NCBI GenBank assembly: GCA_031363055.1
Contig: JANLTP010000165.1
Coordinates: forward strand, 46,263-110,262
Length of the DNA: 64,000 nucleotides
Source: JANLTP01 sp031363055
Lineage (GTDB): Bacteria > Pseudomonadota > Gammaproteobacteria > Burkholderiales > Burkholderiaceae_E
Direction: 5' to 3'
Below are positions 17,217 to 25,766 of the stretch, piece by piece. The notes under the pieces were generated by a model that was not told where the DNA came from, ran no database searches, and saw nothing but the letters and a program-made list of their open reading frames with translations. Each line of letters begins with the position of its first letter. Position 1 is the stretch's first letter. Position numbers and translations under genes: made by a program.

Positions 17217-17222
17217 TATAAT
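17217..17222 (+). promoter_or_regulatory. Candidate -10 box of the gatCAB promoter
   Basis: A perfect TATAAT lies 59 nt upstream of the gatC ATG in the mreB-gatC divergent gap. The -35 region (around 17192-17199, TTAAGA/AAGAAG) is poor, so strength is uncertain. Confidence 0.35.
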
Positions 17223-17280
17223 TCATTGGATTATCTAGGTTTTTTGGCATTTCCCCGAAATCATCCAGCCTGAGCCCTTC

Positions 17281-17568
17281 ATGAGTTTGTCCGCCGAGGA
17301 TGTACAGCGTATTGCCAAATTGGCGCACTTGCAGTTAAACGCTGAGGAGGCGGGCAGCACGCTCGAACAGTTGAATCAGGTGTTCGAGCTCATCGAAGCG
17401 CTCAAGGCCGTCGACACCAGCGGTGTTGTGCCGATGACACATGCGACCGATCTGGTGTTGCGTTTACGAGACGATGTTGTCAGTGAGACAGATCGCCGTG
17501 AGGATTATCAGGCGATTGCACCCCTGGTCGAACGTGGTCTTTACCTGGTTCCGAAGGTCATCGAATGA
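17281..17568 (+). CDS. gatC: Aspartyl/glutamyl-tRNA amidotransferase subunit C
   Basis: 95 residues, standard size. SAEDVQRIAKLAHLQLNAEE is the family N-terminus and VVSETDRREDYQAIAPLVER plus GLYLVPKVIE the C-terminus. GatC stabilises the GatA-GatB complex that converts misacylated Glu-tRNA(Gln)/Asp-tRNA(Asn) to the amide. Its TGA overlaps the gatA ATG (ATGA). Confidence 0.95.
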   Translation: MSLSAEDVQRIAKLAHLQLNAEEAGSTLEQLNQVFELIEALKAVDTSGVVPMTHATDLVLRLRDDVVSETDRREDYQAIAPLVERGLYLVPKVIE

Positions 17569-19076
17569 CTCCGCCGGCCGACTCTGCCTGGCACTCGATG
17601 AGCGTTTCCGAGCTGGCCGATGCACTGGTGCGCCGCCAGGTCAGCGCCGTCGAGCTGGCCCAGCATTTTCTGGCGCGCATTCAGGCCAGCCGGTTGAATG
17701 CGTTCATCGACGTCAATCCCGAGCTCAGTCTGGCCGAGGCGCGTGCGGCTGATGCCCGGCTGGGCAACGGTGATTTGGCACCTCTTTTGGGCGTGCCGGT
17801 CGCGCATAAGGACATCTTTGTCACACAGGGTTGGCGATCGACCGCCGGCTCGAAGATGCTCGAGCACTATGTCAGTCCCTATGACGCCAGTGTCGTGGCC
17901 AACGTGAAGGCGGCCGGTGCGGTCAGTCTGGGCAAGACCAATTGCGATGAATTTGCGATGGGTTCTGGCAACGAGAACTCGTATTTCGGTGCGGTTCACA
18001 ATCCCTGGGACGTGACCGCGGTGCCGGGTGGCTCATCAGGCGGTTCGGCGGCGGCCGTGGCGGCTGGCTTGGCGCCGATGGCGACCGGAACCGACACCGG
18101 CGGCTCGGTCCGGCAGCCGGCCGCGTTTTGCGGCATCACCGGTATCAAACCTACTTATGGTCGCGTCTCACGCTTCGGCATGATTGCCTTCGCCTCGAGC
18201 CTCGACCAGGGTGGCGCGTTCGGTCGAAGCGCCGCCGATTGCGGATTGCTGCTCTCGGCGATGGCCGGGTTCGACAGCCGTGACTCAACCAGTCTGGCAC
18301 CTGAGATCATTCCGGCGGCGGCGCGGCAATTTTGTAGCGGTCCCGAGGCGCGCGAACAGTTCAATCGCGATTTGTCACGCCCGATCAAGGGTTTGCGTAT
18401 TGGCGTGCCGCAGGAGTTTTTTGGGCAAGGCCTGGCCGGCGAAGTTCAACTCGCGATCGAGGCGGCGTTGAATGTCCTAGTCGGGCAGGGCGCCGTCCTG
18501 GTCGACATTTCATTGCCGCGTACCCGGCTGGCCATTCCGGCTTATTACGTCATTGCCCCTGCCGAGGCGTCGAGTAATCTGTCCCGATTCGACGGTGTGC
18601 GTTATGGTTATCGAGCCGAGCGTTATGGCGACTTGGCGGACATGTACCGCAAGACGCGCACCGAGGGCTTCGGCAAGGAAGTCAAGCGCCGGATCCTCAT
18701 GGGCGCCTACGTTCTGTCGCATGGCTATTACGATGCGTATTATCTGCAAGCCCAGAAGCTGCGCCGCTTGATCGCCGACGATTTTCAGGCCGCCTTTGCA
18801 CAGGTCGACGTCATAGCCGGGCCGGTGTCGCCGACGGTGGCCTGGAATATCGGCGAAATCAGCGACGATCCGGTCAAGAATTACCTGGCTGATGTTTACA
18901 CGCTACCGGCCTCGCTGGCCGGGCTACCGGGGCTGTCGATGCCGGTCGGCGCGGGCTCGATGCAACGGCCCATCGGGCTACAGTTGATGGGGAATTATTT
19001 TGCCGAGGCGCAATTGCTCAATGTGGCGCACCAGTACCAGCTCAACAGTGACTGGCACTTGCGCCGACCGACCTGA
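17565..19076 (+). CDS. gatA: Aspartyl/glutamyl-tRNA amidotransferase subunit A (amidase)
   Basis: 503 residues. The amidase-signature Ser-cisSer-Lys triad is intact: Lys in GVPVAHKDIFVTQG, the Gly/Ser-rich VPGGSSGGSAAAVAAG, and Ser in TGTDTGGSVRQPAAFCG. Releases ammonia from Gln for the GatB transamidation site. Translationally coupled to gatC by a 4-nt overlap. Confidence 0.96.
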   Translation: MTPPADSAWHSMSVSELADALVRRQVSAVELAQHFLARIQASRLNAFIDVNPELSLAEARAADARLGNGDLAPLLGVPVAHKDIFVTQGWRSTAGSKMLEHYVSPYDASVVANVKAAGAVSLGKTNCDEFAMGSGNENSYFGAVHNPWDVTAVPGGSSGGSAAAVAAGLAPMATGTDTGGSVRQPAAFCGITGIKPTYGRVSRFGMIAFASSLDQGGAFGRSAADCGLLLSAMAGFDSRDSTSLAPEIIPAAARQFCSGPEAREQFNRDLSRPIKGLRIGVPQEFFGQGLAGEVQLAIEAALNVLVGQGAVLVDISLPRTRLAIPAYYVIAPAEASSNLSRFDGVRYGYRAERYGDLADMYRKTRTEGFGKEVKRRILMGAYVLSHGYYDAYYLQAQKLRRLIADDFQAAFAQVDVIAGPVSPTVAWNIGEISDDPVKNYLADVYTLPASLAGLPGLSMPVGAGSMQRPIGLQLMGNYFAEAQLLNVAHQYQLNSDWHLRRPT

Positions 19077-19121
19077 CCATCACTGACCGAATTCAAAATA
19101 GATACGTTTGCGAGAACGCCC

Positions 19122-19643
19122 ATGAAAACGATTCTTCAATGGTTACGATTGTCGCTACGTCTCGCTGTTTGCCTGGTCATCGGCGCGAGTCTGGTTTCAT
19201 GCGGCGGCTTGACCGACGGTTCACGATCACCGCGCTCGCCTGACACACCGGCGGCCAAGCCGGGTGACAAGAGTGCGCCGATACCGGACCGAGTCATTTC
19301 GCTGAATGGCCGCTGTACCCAGACCGAAGAGGATGGATTTCGCGAAGATGCGACCTTGACGGTGCGCAATAACGAGGTACAGACGATTGCCTGGCAGTTG
19401 TGGGTCGGCAAGCGCGGCAGCTGCAACTTCAAGCAAGCCGACTTCAAACAAACCCAGATGCGTCCGCACATCGAGTTGTCAGCGCTGGACGGCAGTGGCT
19501 GCAAACTGGTTGTCTGGCAGGATCCACGACGGGTAACCCTGGCGCACAATGGTTGCCAGAAGCGCTGCAGCCCCGGAATTTATGAAGAGGCCTGGCCGGT
19601 CATGTTTGATCCGGCCAGTGGCTTTTGCGCCAAAACGGATTAG
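19122..19643 (+). CDS. Uncharacterised lipoprotein between gatA and gatB
   Basis: 173 residues from ATG 19122. The signal sequence ends in a lipobox, ASLVSCGG (Cys near residue 27), then a Pro/Ala/Asp-rich linker and a compact domain with several Cys residues (GRCTQTEED, KRGSCNFKQ, GSGCKLVVW, HNGCQKRCSPG). The even number of Cys suggests disulfides in the periplasm. The C-terminal part (EEAWPVMFDPASGFCA) is reminiscent of lysozyme-inhibitor-like small domains, but I cannot assign a family. It lies inside the gatCAB operon, 45 nt after gatA and 19 nt before gatB. Confidence 0.65.
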   Translation: MKTILQWLRLSLRLAVCLVIGASLVSCGGLTDGSRSPRSPDTPAAKPGDKSAPIPDRVISLNGRCTQTEEDGFREDATLTVRNNEVQTIAWQLWVGKRGSCNFKQADFKQTQMRPHIELSALDGSGCKLVVWQDPRRVTLAHNGCQKRCSPGIYEEAWPVMFDPASGFCAKTD

Positions 19644-19662
19644 GAACGATCGACACATCAAT

Positions 19663-21165
19663 ATGAAATGGGAAGTAGTCATCGGTCTCGAGACGCATAC
19701 GCAATTGGCGACTGCGTCGAAGATTTTTTCGGGCACCTCAACTGCGTTTGGCGCTGAGCCGAATCGCCAAGCGTCACCGGTCGATCTGGCTTTGCCGGGC
19801 GTGTTGCCGGTGATGAATCGTGCTGCAGTTGATTGCGCGATCAAGCTCGGACTGGCGGTGGGCGCGCGTATTGCGCCGCGCTCCGTTTTTGCGCGCAAGA
19901 ATTATTTTTATCCGGACTTGCCCAAGGGCTATCAGATCAGCCAGTACGAGACGCCGGTAGTGGTTGGCGGCGGGCTCAGTGTTTTGTGGAAACCAGACGA
20001 CAAACCCGAGACTGCGCTGCAGGAGAAGTACATCCACCTGACCCGTGCGCACTTGGAGGAAGATGCCGGCAAGTCGTTGCATGAGGATTTTCAAGGGGCT
20101 TCCGGTATCGACCTGAATCGGGCCGGCACACCTTTGCTCGAAATCGTGAGCGAACCTGACATGCGGTCCGCGCGCGAGGCGGTGGCCTATGCGCGCACCT
20201 TGCACAGCCTGGTCATGTGGTTGGGTATTTGCGACGGCAATATGCAGGAAGGCTCGTTTCGCTGCGACGCCAACGTGTCGGTGCGGCCGTTCGGCCAATC
20301 CGAATACGGTACGCGCTGCGAAATCAAGAATCTGAATTCGTTCCGGTTTCTTGAGCGTGCGATCGATTTTGAAGTACGTCGTCAGGTCGAGCTTATTGAA
20401 GACGGCGGCCGCGTGATTCAGGAAACCCGGCTGTACGATCCGGACAAGGACGAAACCCGTTCGATGCGCAGCAAGGAAGATGCGCATGACTATCGTTATT
20501 TTCCTGATCCCGACTTGCCGCCGCTGATCATCAGTGACGACTGGATCGCCGCCATTCGCGCTACCTTGCCCGAATTGCCGGTGCAAATGCGTGCGCGCAT
20601 GGTCGCCGACTATGGCCTGTCGAACTACGACGCGAGTACGCTGACGGCGAGTCGTGAGATGGCCACCTGGTTCGAGCAACTGGTGGCCGCGCTGGGGTCA
20701 GCGCGCGACGACGCTGCCAGGCTCGCCGCCACCAAGAATGCCGCGAATTGGGTGATGGCCGATTTGAGTGCTGCCTTGAATCGCGACGGCAAGTCGGTCA
20801 AGGACAGTCCGGTGTCGCCGGCGCAACTGGCGCGCCTGTTGCTGCGAATTACCGACGGCACCGTCTCCGGCAAACTCGCCAAGGAAGTGTTCGCGGATAT
20901 GTGGACGCAGAGCGCATCCGATGACGACTTGGCCGATCGGATCATCGATGCCCGGGGCTTGCGTCAGATCAGTGACAGCACGGCGATTGGCCGTATCGTC
21001 GACGAAGTGCTGGCGGCCAATCCTAAATTGATCGACGAGTTTCGCGCCGGCAAGGAAAAAGCCGTCAATGCGTTGGTGGGTCAGATCATGAAGGCCAGCA
21101 AGGGCAAGGCCAATCCGCAGCAGGCCAACGATATTCTTCGTGATCGGCTGGCTGCTTCCGGGTAA
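19663..21165 (+). CDS. gatB: Aspartyl/glutamyl-tRNA amidotransferase subunit B
   Basis: 500 residues from ATG 19663; the open frame upstream to 19549 overlaps the lipoprotein gene and is not family-like. The start KWEVVIGLETHTQLATASKI and the signatures NLNSFRFLERAIDFEV, YDPDKDETRSMRSKEDAHDY and RYFPDPDLPPL are diagnostic. The C-terminal YqeY-like domain ends with GQIMKASKGKANPQQANDIL. GatB binds tRNA and activates the misacylated residue. Confidence 0.96.
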   Translation: MKWEVVIGLETHTQLATASKIFSGTSTAFGAEPNRQASPVDLALPGVLPVMNRAAVDCAIKLGLAVGARIAPRSVFARKNYFYPDLPKGYQISQYETPVVVGGGLSVLWKPDDKPETALQEKYIHLTRAHLEEDAGKSLHEDFQGASGIDLNRAGTPLLEIVSEPDMRSAREAVAYARTLHSLVMWLGICDGNMQEGSFRCDANVSVRPFGQSEYGTRCEIKNLNSFRFLERAIDFEVRRQVELIEDGGRVIQETRLYDPDKDETRSMRSKEDAHDYRYFPDPDLPPLIISDDWIAAIRATLPELPVQMRARMVADYGLSNYDASTLTASREMATWFEQLVAALGSARDDAARLAATKNAANWVMADLSAALNRDGKSVKDSPVSPAQLARLLLRITDGTVSGKLAKEVFADMWTQSASDDDLADRIIDARGLRQISDSTAIGRIVDEVLAANPKLIDEFRAGKEKAVNALVGQIMKASKGKANPQQANDILRDRLAASG

Positions 21166-21166
21166 A

Positions 21167-21181
21167 GCACTTGAATGGTGC
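21167..21181. promoter_or_regulatory. NtrC-like binding site upstream of urtA
   Basis: GCAC (21167-21170), seven bases, then GTGC (21178-21181): the spacing of the NtrC consensus (GCAC-N7-GTGC). It begins 2 nt after the gatB stop and about 130 nt upstream of the sigma-54 promoter, a normal enhancer distance. A half-site-like GCACC occurs near 21230. Confidence 0.5.
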
Positions 21182-21307
21182 GTTGTATGGCGCCCTAATC
21201 AGGGGCGAAACGGCAATTTTCCGTTAAACGCACCAAATCAGGCTGTTTTCGCCCTCATTCGTGTCGGTTTGAAACGCTCCGACTCGGTGCAACGCCGCTT
21301 CATCATC

Positions 21308-21323
21308 TGGCATGACCCTTGCT
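21308..21323 (+). promoter_or_regulatory. Sigma-54 (-24/-12) promoter for urtABCDE
   Basis: TGGCATGACCCTTGCT matches the sigma-54 consensus TGGCAYR-N4-TTGCW at every defined position, with GG (21309-21310) and GC (21321-21322) ten bases apart. Transcription would start near 21334, leaving a leader of about 67 nt before the urtA ATG. This implies control by an enhancer-binding protein, NtrC being the expected one for urea uptake. A small hairpin ACCCTT/AAGGGT overlaps its downstream part. Confidence 0.7.
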
Positions 21324-21400
21324 GAGTAAGGGTGTACACGCATTTTGCTGCGTGACGAGATCGCAACCCAACTTTACAACCATTATCTAGAGGAACAACG

Positions 21401-22651
21401 ATGAGTCGTCGTGAATTCATCAAGTCGGCCGCCGCAGGCGCCGCCATTTCAGCGGTTGGAGCACCCGCTGCATTTGCCCAAGGCAGCACTATCAAGGTCG
21501 GTATTTTGCATTCCCTGTCCGGCACCATGGCCATTTCCGAAACAGCATTGAAAGACACGGCGCTCATGACGATCGCCGAAATCAATGCTGCCGGTGGCGT
21601 CATGGGCAAGAAGCTTGAGCCGGTGGTAGTTGACCCGGCGTCGAATTGGCCCCTGTTTGCTGAAAAGGCACGTCAGTTGGTTACCCAGGACAAGGTAGCC
21701 GTCGTGTTTGGTTGCTGGACTTCGGTATCACGCAAATCGGTCAATCCGGTTTTCAAGGAACTGAACAGCCTGTTGTTCTATCCGGTTCAGTACGAGGGCG
21801 AAGAGCTCGAAAAGAACGTGTTCTACACCGGTGCGGCGCCGAATCAGCAAGCGATTCCGGCAACCGAATATTTGATGAGCAAGGAAGGCGGCGGCGCCAA
21901 GCGGTTTGTGCTGCTCGGCACTGACTACGTTTACCCACGTACGACCAACAAGATCTTGCGTGCATTCCTGAAGAGCAAGGGTGTCAAAGACTCGGACATC
22001 GATGAAAGCTACACACCGTTTGGTCATTCCGACTATCAAACCATTGTCGGAAATGTCAAGAAGTTTGCTGCAGGCGGCAAGACCTGCGTGATCTCGACGA
22101 TTAATGGTGACTCGAATGTGCCGTTTTACAAGGAGTTGGGTAATCAGGGCCTGAAAGCCAAGGACGTACCGGTGGTTGCATTCTCGGTCGGTGAGGAAGA
22201 ACTGCGTGGCGTTGACACCAAACCACTGGTGGGTCACCTGGCTGCCTGGAACTATTTCATGTCGGTGAAGAATCCGCAAAACGAAGCGTTCATCAAGAAA
22301 TATCGCGACTATGCGAAAGAGCAGAAGCTGCCGAACGCAGACAAGGTAGTTACCAACGACCCGATGGAAGCGACCTATGTCGGCATGCACATGTGGAAGC
22401 AAGCAGTCGAGAAGGCCAAGACCACCGACGTCGATGCCGTTATCGCAGCCCTCAGCGGCCAGACGTTCAAGTCACCCTGTGGCTTTGAGCTGACGATGGA
22501 CAAGACCAATCATCACCTGCACAAGCCGGTCATGATCGGTGAAATCCGTGCCGACGGTCAGTTCAATGTTGTTTACAAGACCAAGGGTCCGGTCCGTGCT
22601 CAGCCCTGGAGCCCGTTCATTGCAGGCAACGAAGGCAAGCAGAAAATCTGA
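21401..22651 (+). CDS. urtA: Urea ABC transporter, periplasmic substrate-binding protein
   Basis: 416 residues; AGAGGA lies 8 nt upstream of ATG 21401. The N-terminus MSRREFIKSAAAGAAISAVG is Tat-like (RR) with an AFAQ cleavage region. The periplasmic fold follows with IKVGILHSLSGTMAISETAL, AVVFGCWTSVSRKSVNPVF and NSLLFYPVQYEGEE, all typical of UrtA rather than branched-chain amino-acid receptors, as is AWNYFMSVKNPQN. First gene of a complete urtABCDE operon and separated from urtB by an unusually structured 302-nt gap. Confidence 0.93.
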   Translation: MSRREFIKSAAAGAAISAVGAPAAFAQGSTIKVGILHSLSGTMAISETALKDTALMTIAEINAAGGVMGKKLEPVVVDPASNWPLFAEKARQLVTQDKVAVVFGCWTSVSRKSVNPVFKELNSLLFYPVQYEGEELEKNVFYTGAAPNQQAIPATEYLMSKEGGGAKRFVLLGTDYVYPRTTNKILRAFLKSKGVKDSDIDESYTPFGHSDYQTIVGNVKKFAAGGKTCVISTINGDSNVPFYKELGNQGLKAKDVPVVAFSVGEEELRGVDTKPLVGHLAAWNYFMSVKNPQNEAFIKKYRDYAKEQKLPNADKVVTNDPMEATYVGMHMWKQAVEKAKTTDVDAVIAALSGQTFKSPCGFELTMDKTNHHLHKPVMIGEIRADGQFNVVYKTKGPVRAQPWSPFIAGNEGKQKI

Positions 22652-22674
22652 TCGCCTGCGTCCGATCGCGTCCG

Positions 22675-22778
22675 TCTGATCACCGGATCGGGTCCGTCTG
22701 ATCGGGTCTGTCGGATCGTGTTCTAACGGTCGTGTTCGTATAATCACCGGATCGGGTAGGTAATGACCTGATCCGGTG
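22675..22778. repeat. Degenerate repeats and strong stem-loop in the urtA-urtB gap
   Basis: A 22-nt unit containing ATCACCGGATCGGGT occurs twice (22675-22696 and 22739-22760, about 18 of 22 identical), with shorter GTCCGTCTGATC / GGATCG echoes between them. The second copy forms a 13-bp stem with what follows: CACCGGATCGGGT (22745-22757) against ACCTGATCCGGTG (22766-22778), one G-T wobble, 8-nt loop. No T-run follows, so it is more likely an mRNA-stabilising or attenuating hairpin than a full terminator. Confidence 0.6.
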
Positions 22779-22817
22779 CTCAAGGAAACGCCGGACTCTT
22801 TGCAATTTTCCTTGATT

Positions 22818-22859
22818 CGTCTGCACGTTTGCTTGACCCGTCTGCACGTTTGCTTGGCC
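22818..22859. repeat. Two-copy 21-bp tandem repeat upstream of urtB
   Basis: Positions 22818-22838 and 22839-22859 are head-to-tail copies differing at one base (A versus G at the 19th position); the unit begins CGTCTGCACGTTTGCTTG. It lies about 95 nt before the urtB start. No ORF covers it. Confidence 0.75.
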
Positions 22860-22953
22860 CACCCGTGTGGAGCGCCGCACCTCAGGGCACGCTGCAAGAG
22901 TTGGTGTTCCATCAGAAAGCCGCCTGCTTGGCTCACGACAATAACAACATCAA

Positions 22954-24591
22954 ATGAATAATAAAGTTGTTCGGAGCACCTGGCGCTCGCTGCTAACAAA
23001 CCTGCTGTCGCTGAGCGCGGTGCTATTGGGTTTGCTGTCACTGGGTTCGCTGTTGGCACCCTCCATCGTGCACGCTTTGCCGTCGACCATGATTGCGCCT
23101 CTGGCTGCCGACGAAGCCGAGGAGCGAACCAAAGCCGTCGCAAACATTGCGGCCAGCGGTGACCCGTTGGCTATCAGGATTCTTGAGGCCTTGTCCGATG
23201 GCCGATTGTTCTTTGATCAGAGCCAGGCAGTATTTTCCGAAGGCGAGAAGTACTTCAAGGTCGAGGATGGCGCCGCTGCGGCGGGCGCACCGACGGTTGA
23301 GGCGATCACGGCTAATAACTTGCTGCGCGCCGATGTCGATTCGGCGCTGGCTTCGATTCGATTATCGGATGCCGATTCGAAGGTACGCGCGAAAGCGGCG
23401 CAAGACCTGGCGGGCAACGCCGGACCGGGTCAACGCGCGGTCATCGCCAAGGCGCTTGCCGCCAAGACGGATCCGGCGATTGAACCGTTGCTGCGGCTCG
23501 CGCTGGCGAGAATCGATTTACAGGCTGAAGACCCTGCCGATCGACGCAAAGCCATCTTGACCCTGTCGCAGGCCAGCGACCCGCAGATCAAAAGTTTGCT
23601 GGCCGAGCAACTGAGCAACGAGCAGGACGCCAGCGTGCAACAGGCCATCAAGACGGCGCTCACGCAACTCGATGGTCGCTCTTCGCAATCCGAATATCTG
23701 GGCCGCGTGCTGACCGGTGTGTCGTTGGGCAGCGTGTTGCTGCTGGCCGCCTTGGGGCTGGCGATTACCTATGGGGTCATGGGCGTCATCAACATGGCGC
23801 ACGGCGAGTTCTTGATGATCGGCGCCTACGCAACCTACATCATGCAAGGCTGGTTCCGGGCCTACCTGCCGGCCTGGCAGGATGCCTACGTCATTGCTGC
23901 CATCCCGTTCGCTTTTTTGGTGGCGGCAACAGTCGGTGTCGTCATTGAGCGATTGGTTATCCGGCATCTGTACGGACGCCCGCTCGAAACTCTGCTGGCC
24001 ACGTTTGGTGTCTCGCTGATCCTCGCACAGGCCGCCCGCACCTTGTTCGGGGCGCAGAATGTCGAGTTATCCAATCCGTCCTGGTTATCCGGCGGCTGGG
24101 CCATTTCGTCCAGTCTGGTCATGCCCTGGAACCGCATTGTCATCGTTATTTTTTCGCTGCTTGTGCTGGCACTGGTAGCCTTGCTGCTGGTCAAGACGCG
24201 GCTCGGTTTGTACATTCGAGCAGTCACGCAAAATCGCCGCATGGCGGCCTGTATGGGTGTGCCCACTGGCCTTACCGATGCGTCAGCGTTTGCGCTCGGC
24301 GCCGGAATCGCTGGGCTGGGTGGTGTGGCCATTTCCCAGTTTGCCAATGTGGGGCCCGACATGGGCGGCGCCTACATTGTCGACAGCTTCATGGTGGTAG
24401 TGCTGGGCGGTGTCGGGCAACTGATTGGTACCGTCTATGCCTCGTTCGGACTGGGCATCATCAGCAAGTTTCTCGAAGGTTGGCAGGGCGCGGTGATCGC
24501 CAAGATTGTGGTGCTGGTGTTCATCATCATCTTCATTCAGCGGCGCCCGCAGGGCTTGTTTGCGCTCAAGGGTCGGCAGGTGGACACGTGA
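22954..24591 (+). CDS. urtB: Urea ABC transporter permease UrtB
   Basis: 545 residues. After an N-terminal hydrophobic/signal segment there is a 200-residue extramembrane region with HEAT-like helices (DADSKVRAKAAQDLAG, AKTDPAIEPLLRLALARIDL), a hallmark of UrtB. The membrane domain resembles LivH: ALGLAITYGVMGVINMAHGE, LLATFGVSLILAQAARTLFG, AVTQNRRMAACMGV. No clear ribosome site precedes ATG 22954. Its stop overlaps the urtC GTG. Confidence 0.93.
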   Translation: MNNKVVRSTWRSLLTNLLSLSAVLLGLLSLGSLLAPSIVHALPSTMIAPLAADEAEERTKAVANIAASGDPLAIRILEALSDGRLFFDQSQAVFSEGEKYFKVEDGAAAAGAPTVEAITANNLLRADVDSALASIRLSDADSKVRAKAAQDLAGNAGPGQRAVIAKALAAKTDPAIEPLLRLALARIDLQAEDPADRRKAILTLSQASDPQIKSLLAEQLSNEQDASVQQAIKTALTQLDGRSSQSEYLGRVLTGVSLGSVLLLAALGLAITYGVMGVINMAHGEFLMIGAYATYIMQGWFRAYLPAWQDAYVIAAIPFAFLVAATVGVVIERLVIRHLYGRPLETLLATFGVSLILAQAARTLFGAQNVELSNPSWLSGGWAISSSLVMPWNRIVIVIFSLLVLALVALLLVKTRLGLYIRAVTQNRRMAACMGVPTGLTDASAFALGAGIAGLGGVAISQFANVGPDMGGAYIVDSFMVVVLGGVGQLIGTVYASFGLGIISKFLEGWQGAVIAKIVVLVFIIIFIQRRPQGLFALKGRQVDT

Positions 24592-25766
24592 GCGCATCCT
24601 TGCCGCCGACAGTAACGGCTGCGGGTTCGGGGCCCGGCATGACGCCTGGTTTGACACCTGGTTTGACGCCCGGGCTGGCGCCCTGGGGACGACCGGCGCT
24701 GTTGCGCGGCGAATGGCTGACCGCGCTGATGATCTTCGGCATCATCGGTGTGTTGGTACCGGTTCTGCATCTGGTGCTGCCCGAGAGCTCGGCGTTTCGC
24801 CCAAGCACGTTTCTGGTGACGCTGGTGGGCAAGATTCTTTGCTACGCGACGGTGGCGGTTGCACTCGACCTCATCTGGGGCTTTGCCGGGGTGCTGTCGC
24901 TCGGGCATGGTCTGTTCTTCGCACTTGGCGGCTACATGTGGGGCATGTATCTGATGCGGCAGATCGGTCGCGACGGCAGCTACAAATCGGATCTGCCCGA
25001 TTTCATGGTGTTCCTCGATTGGAAGGAATTGCCCTGGTTCTGGCTCGGCAGCGATCAGTTCTGGTGGGCCGCGATCATGGTCTTGCTGGTGCCCGGCCTG
25101 CTCGCGCTGGTGTTCGGCTGGTTTGCGTTTCGCTCGCGTATCAAGGGCGTGTATCTGTCGATCGTGACGCAGGCGCTGACCTATGCTGCGATGCTGCTGT
25201 TCTTTCGCAATGAAACCGGCTTTGGCGGCAACAACGGCTTTACCGACTTCAAGCGCATCTTCGATATTTCAATCACCTCGCCGACCACGCGGGCGGCCCT
25301 GCTGGCGGCGTCAGCCTTGCTGCTGTTGTTCGCGTTCGTGTTGTGTCGAACCATTATTCGCAGCAAGTTTGGTCGTATTCTCGAGGCGATTCGCGACGCC
25401 GAGTCACGTGTGATGTTTCTGGGTTATGACCCCTTGCCGTATAAATTGCTGGCCTGGGTCATCTCGGCATTGCTGTGCGCGGTGGCCGGTGCGCTGTACG
25501 TGCCGCAGGTCGGCATCATCAATCCAAGTGAAATGAGCCCGACCAATTCGATCGAGATTGCGGTTTGGGTCGCGGTCGGTGGGCGAGCGACGCTGTACGG
25601 CCCGATCATTGGCGCCTTTGTGGTCAATCTGGCCAAGAGCTTTTTCACGCAGGTGTTTCCGAGTCTCTGGTTATTTGTGTTGGGCGGCTTGTTTGTGGTC
25701 GTCACCTTGTATCTGCCCAATGGCATTGCCGGCGTGTTCGCCCGTCGCAAGGCGGGTAGCCCATGA
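24588..25766 (+). CDS. urtC: Urea ABC transporter permease UrtC
   Basis: 392 residues from GTG 24588, which overlaps the urtB TGA (GTGA). LivM-like permease with about ten membrane segments; VALDLIWGFAGVLSLGHGLF and EAIRDAESRVMFLGYDPLPY are characteristic. The first 35 residues contain a four-unit GMTP-GLTP-GLTP-GLAP repeat (24636-24683, 12-bp units), not usual for UrtC and apparently a recent in-frame expansion. Confidence 0.93.
   Translation: MSASLPPTVTAAGSGPGMTPGLTPGLTPGLAPWGRPALLRGEWLTALMIFGIIGVLVPVLHLVLPESSAFRPSTFLVTLVGKILCYATVAVALDLIWGFAGVLSLGHGLFFALGGYMWGMYLMRQIGRDGSYKSDLPDFMVFLDWKELPWFWLGSDQFWWAAIMVLLVPGLLALVFGWFAFRSRIKGVYLSIVTQALTYAAMLLFFRNETGFGGNNGFTDFKRIFDISITSPTTRAALLAASALLLLFAFVLCRTIIRSKFGRILEAIRDAESRVMFLGYDPLPYKLLAWVISALLCAVAGALYVPQVGIINPSEMSPTNSIEIAVWVAVGGRATLYGPIIGAFVVNLAKSFFTQVFPSLWLFVLGGLFVVVTLYLPNGIAGVFARRKAGSP

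Noticed and set aside
19774..20679. 301-codon minus-strand open frame
   Set aside because: Fully antisense to gatB; no family resemblance.
24480..24587. Upstream start for urtC
   Set aside because: These codons only overlap the urtB 3' end in another frame and yield a His/Ala-rich peptide; GTG 24588 gives the standard overlap with the urtB stop.
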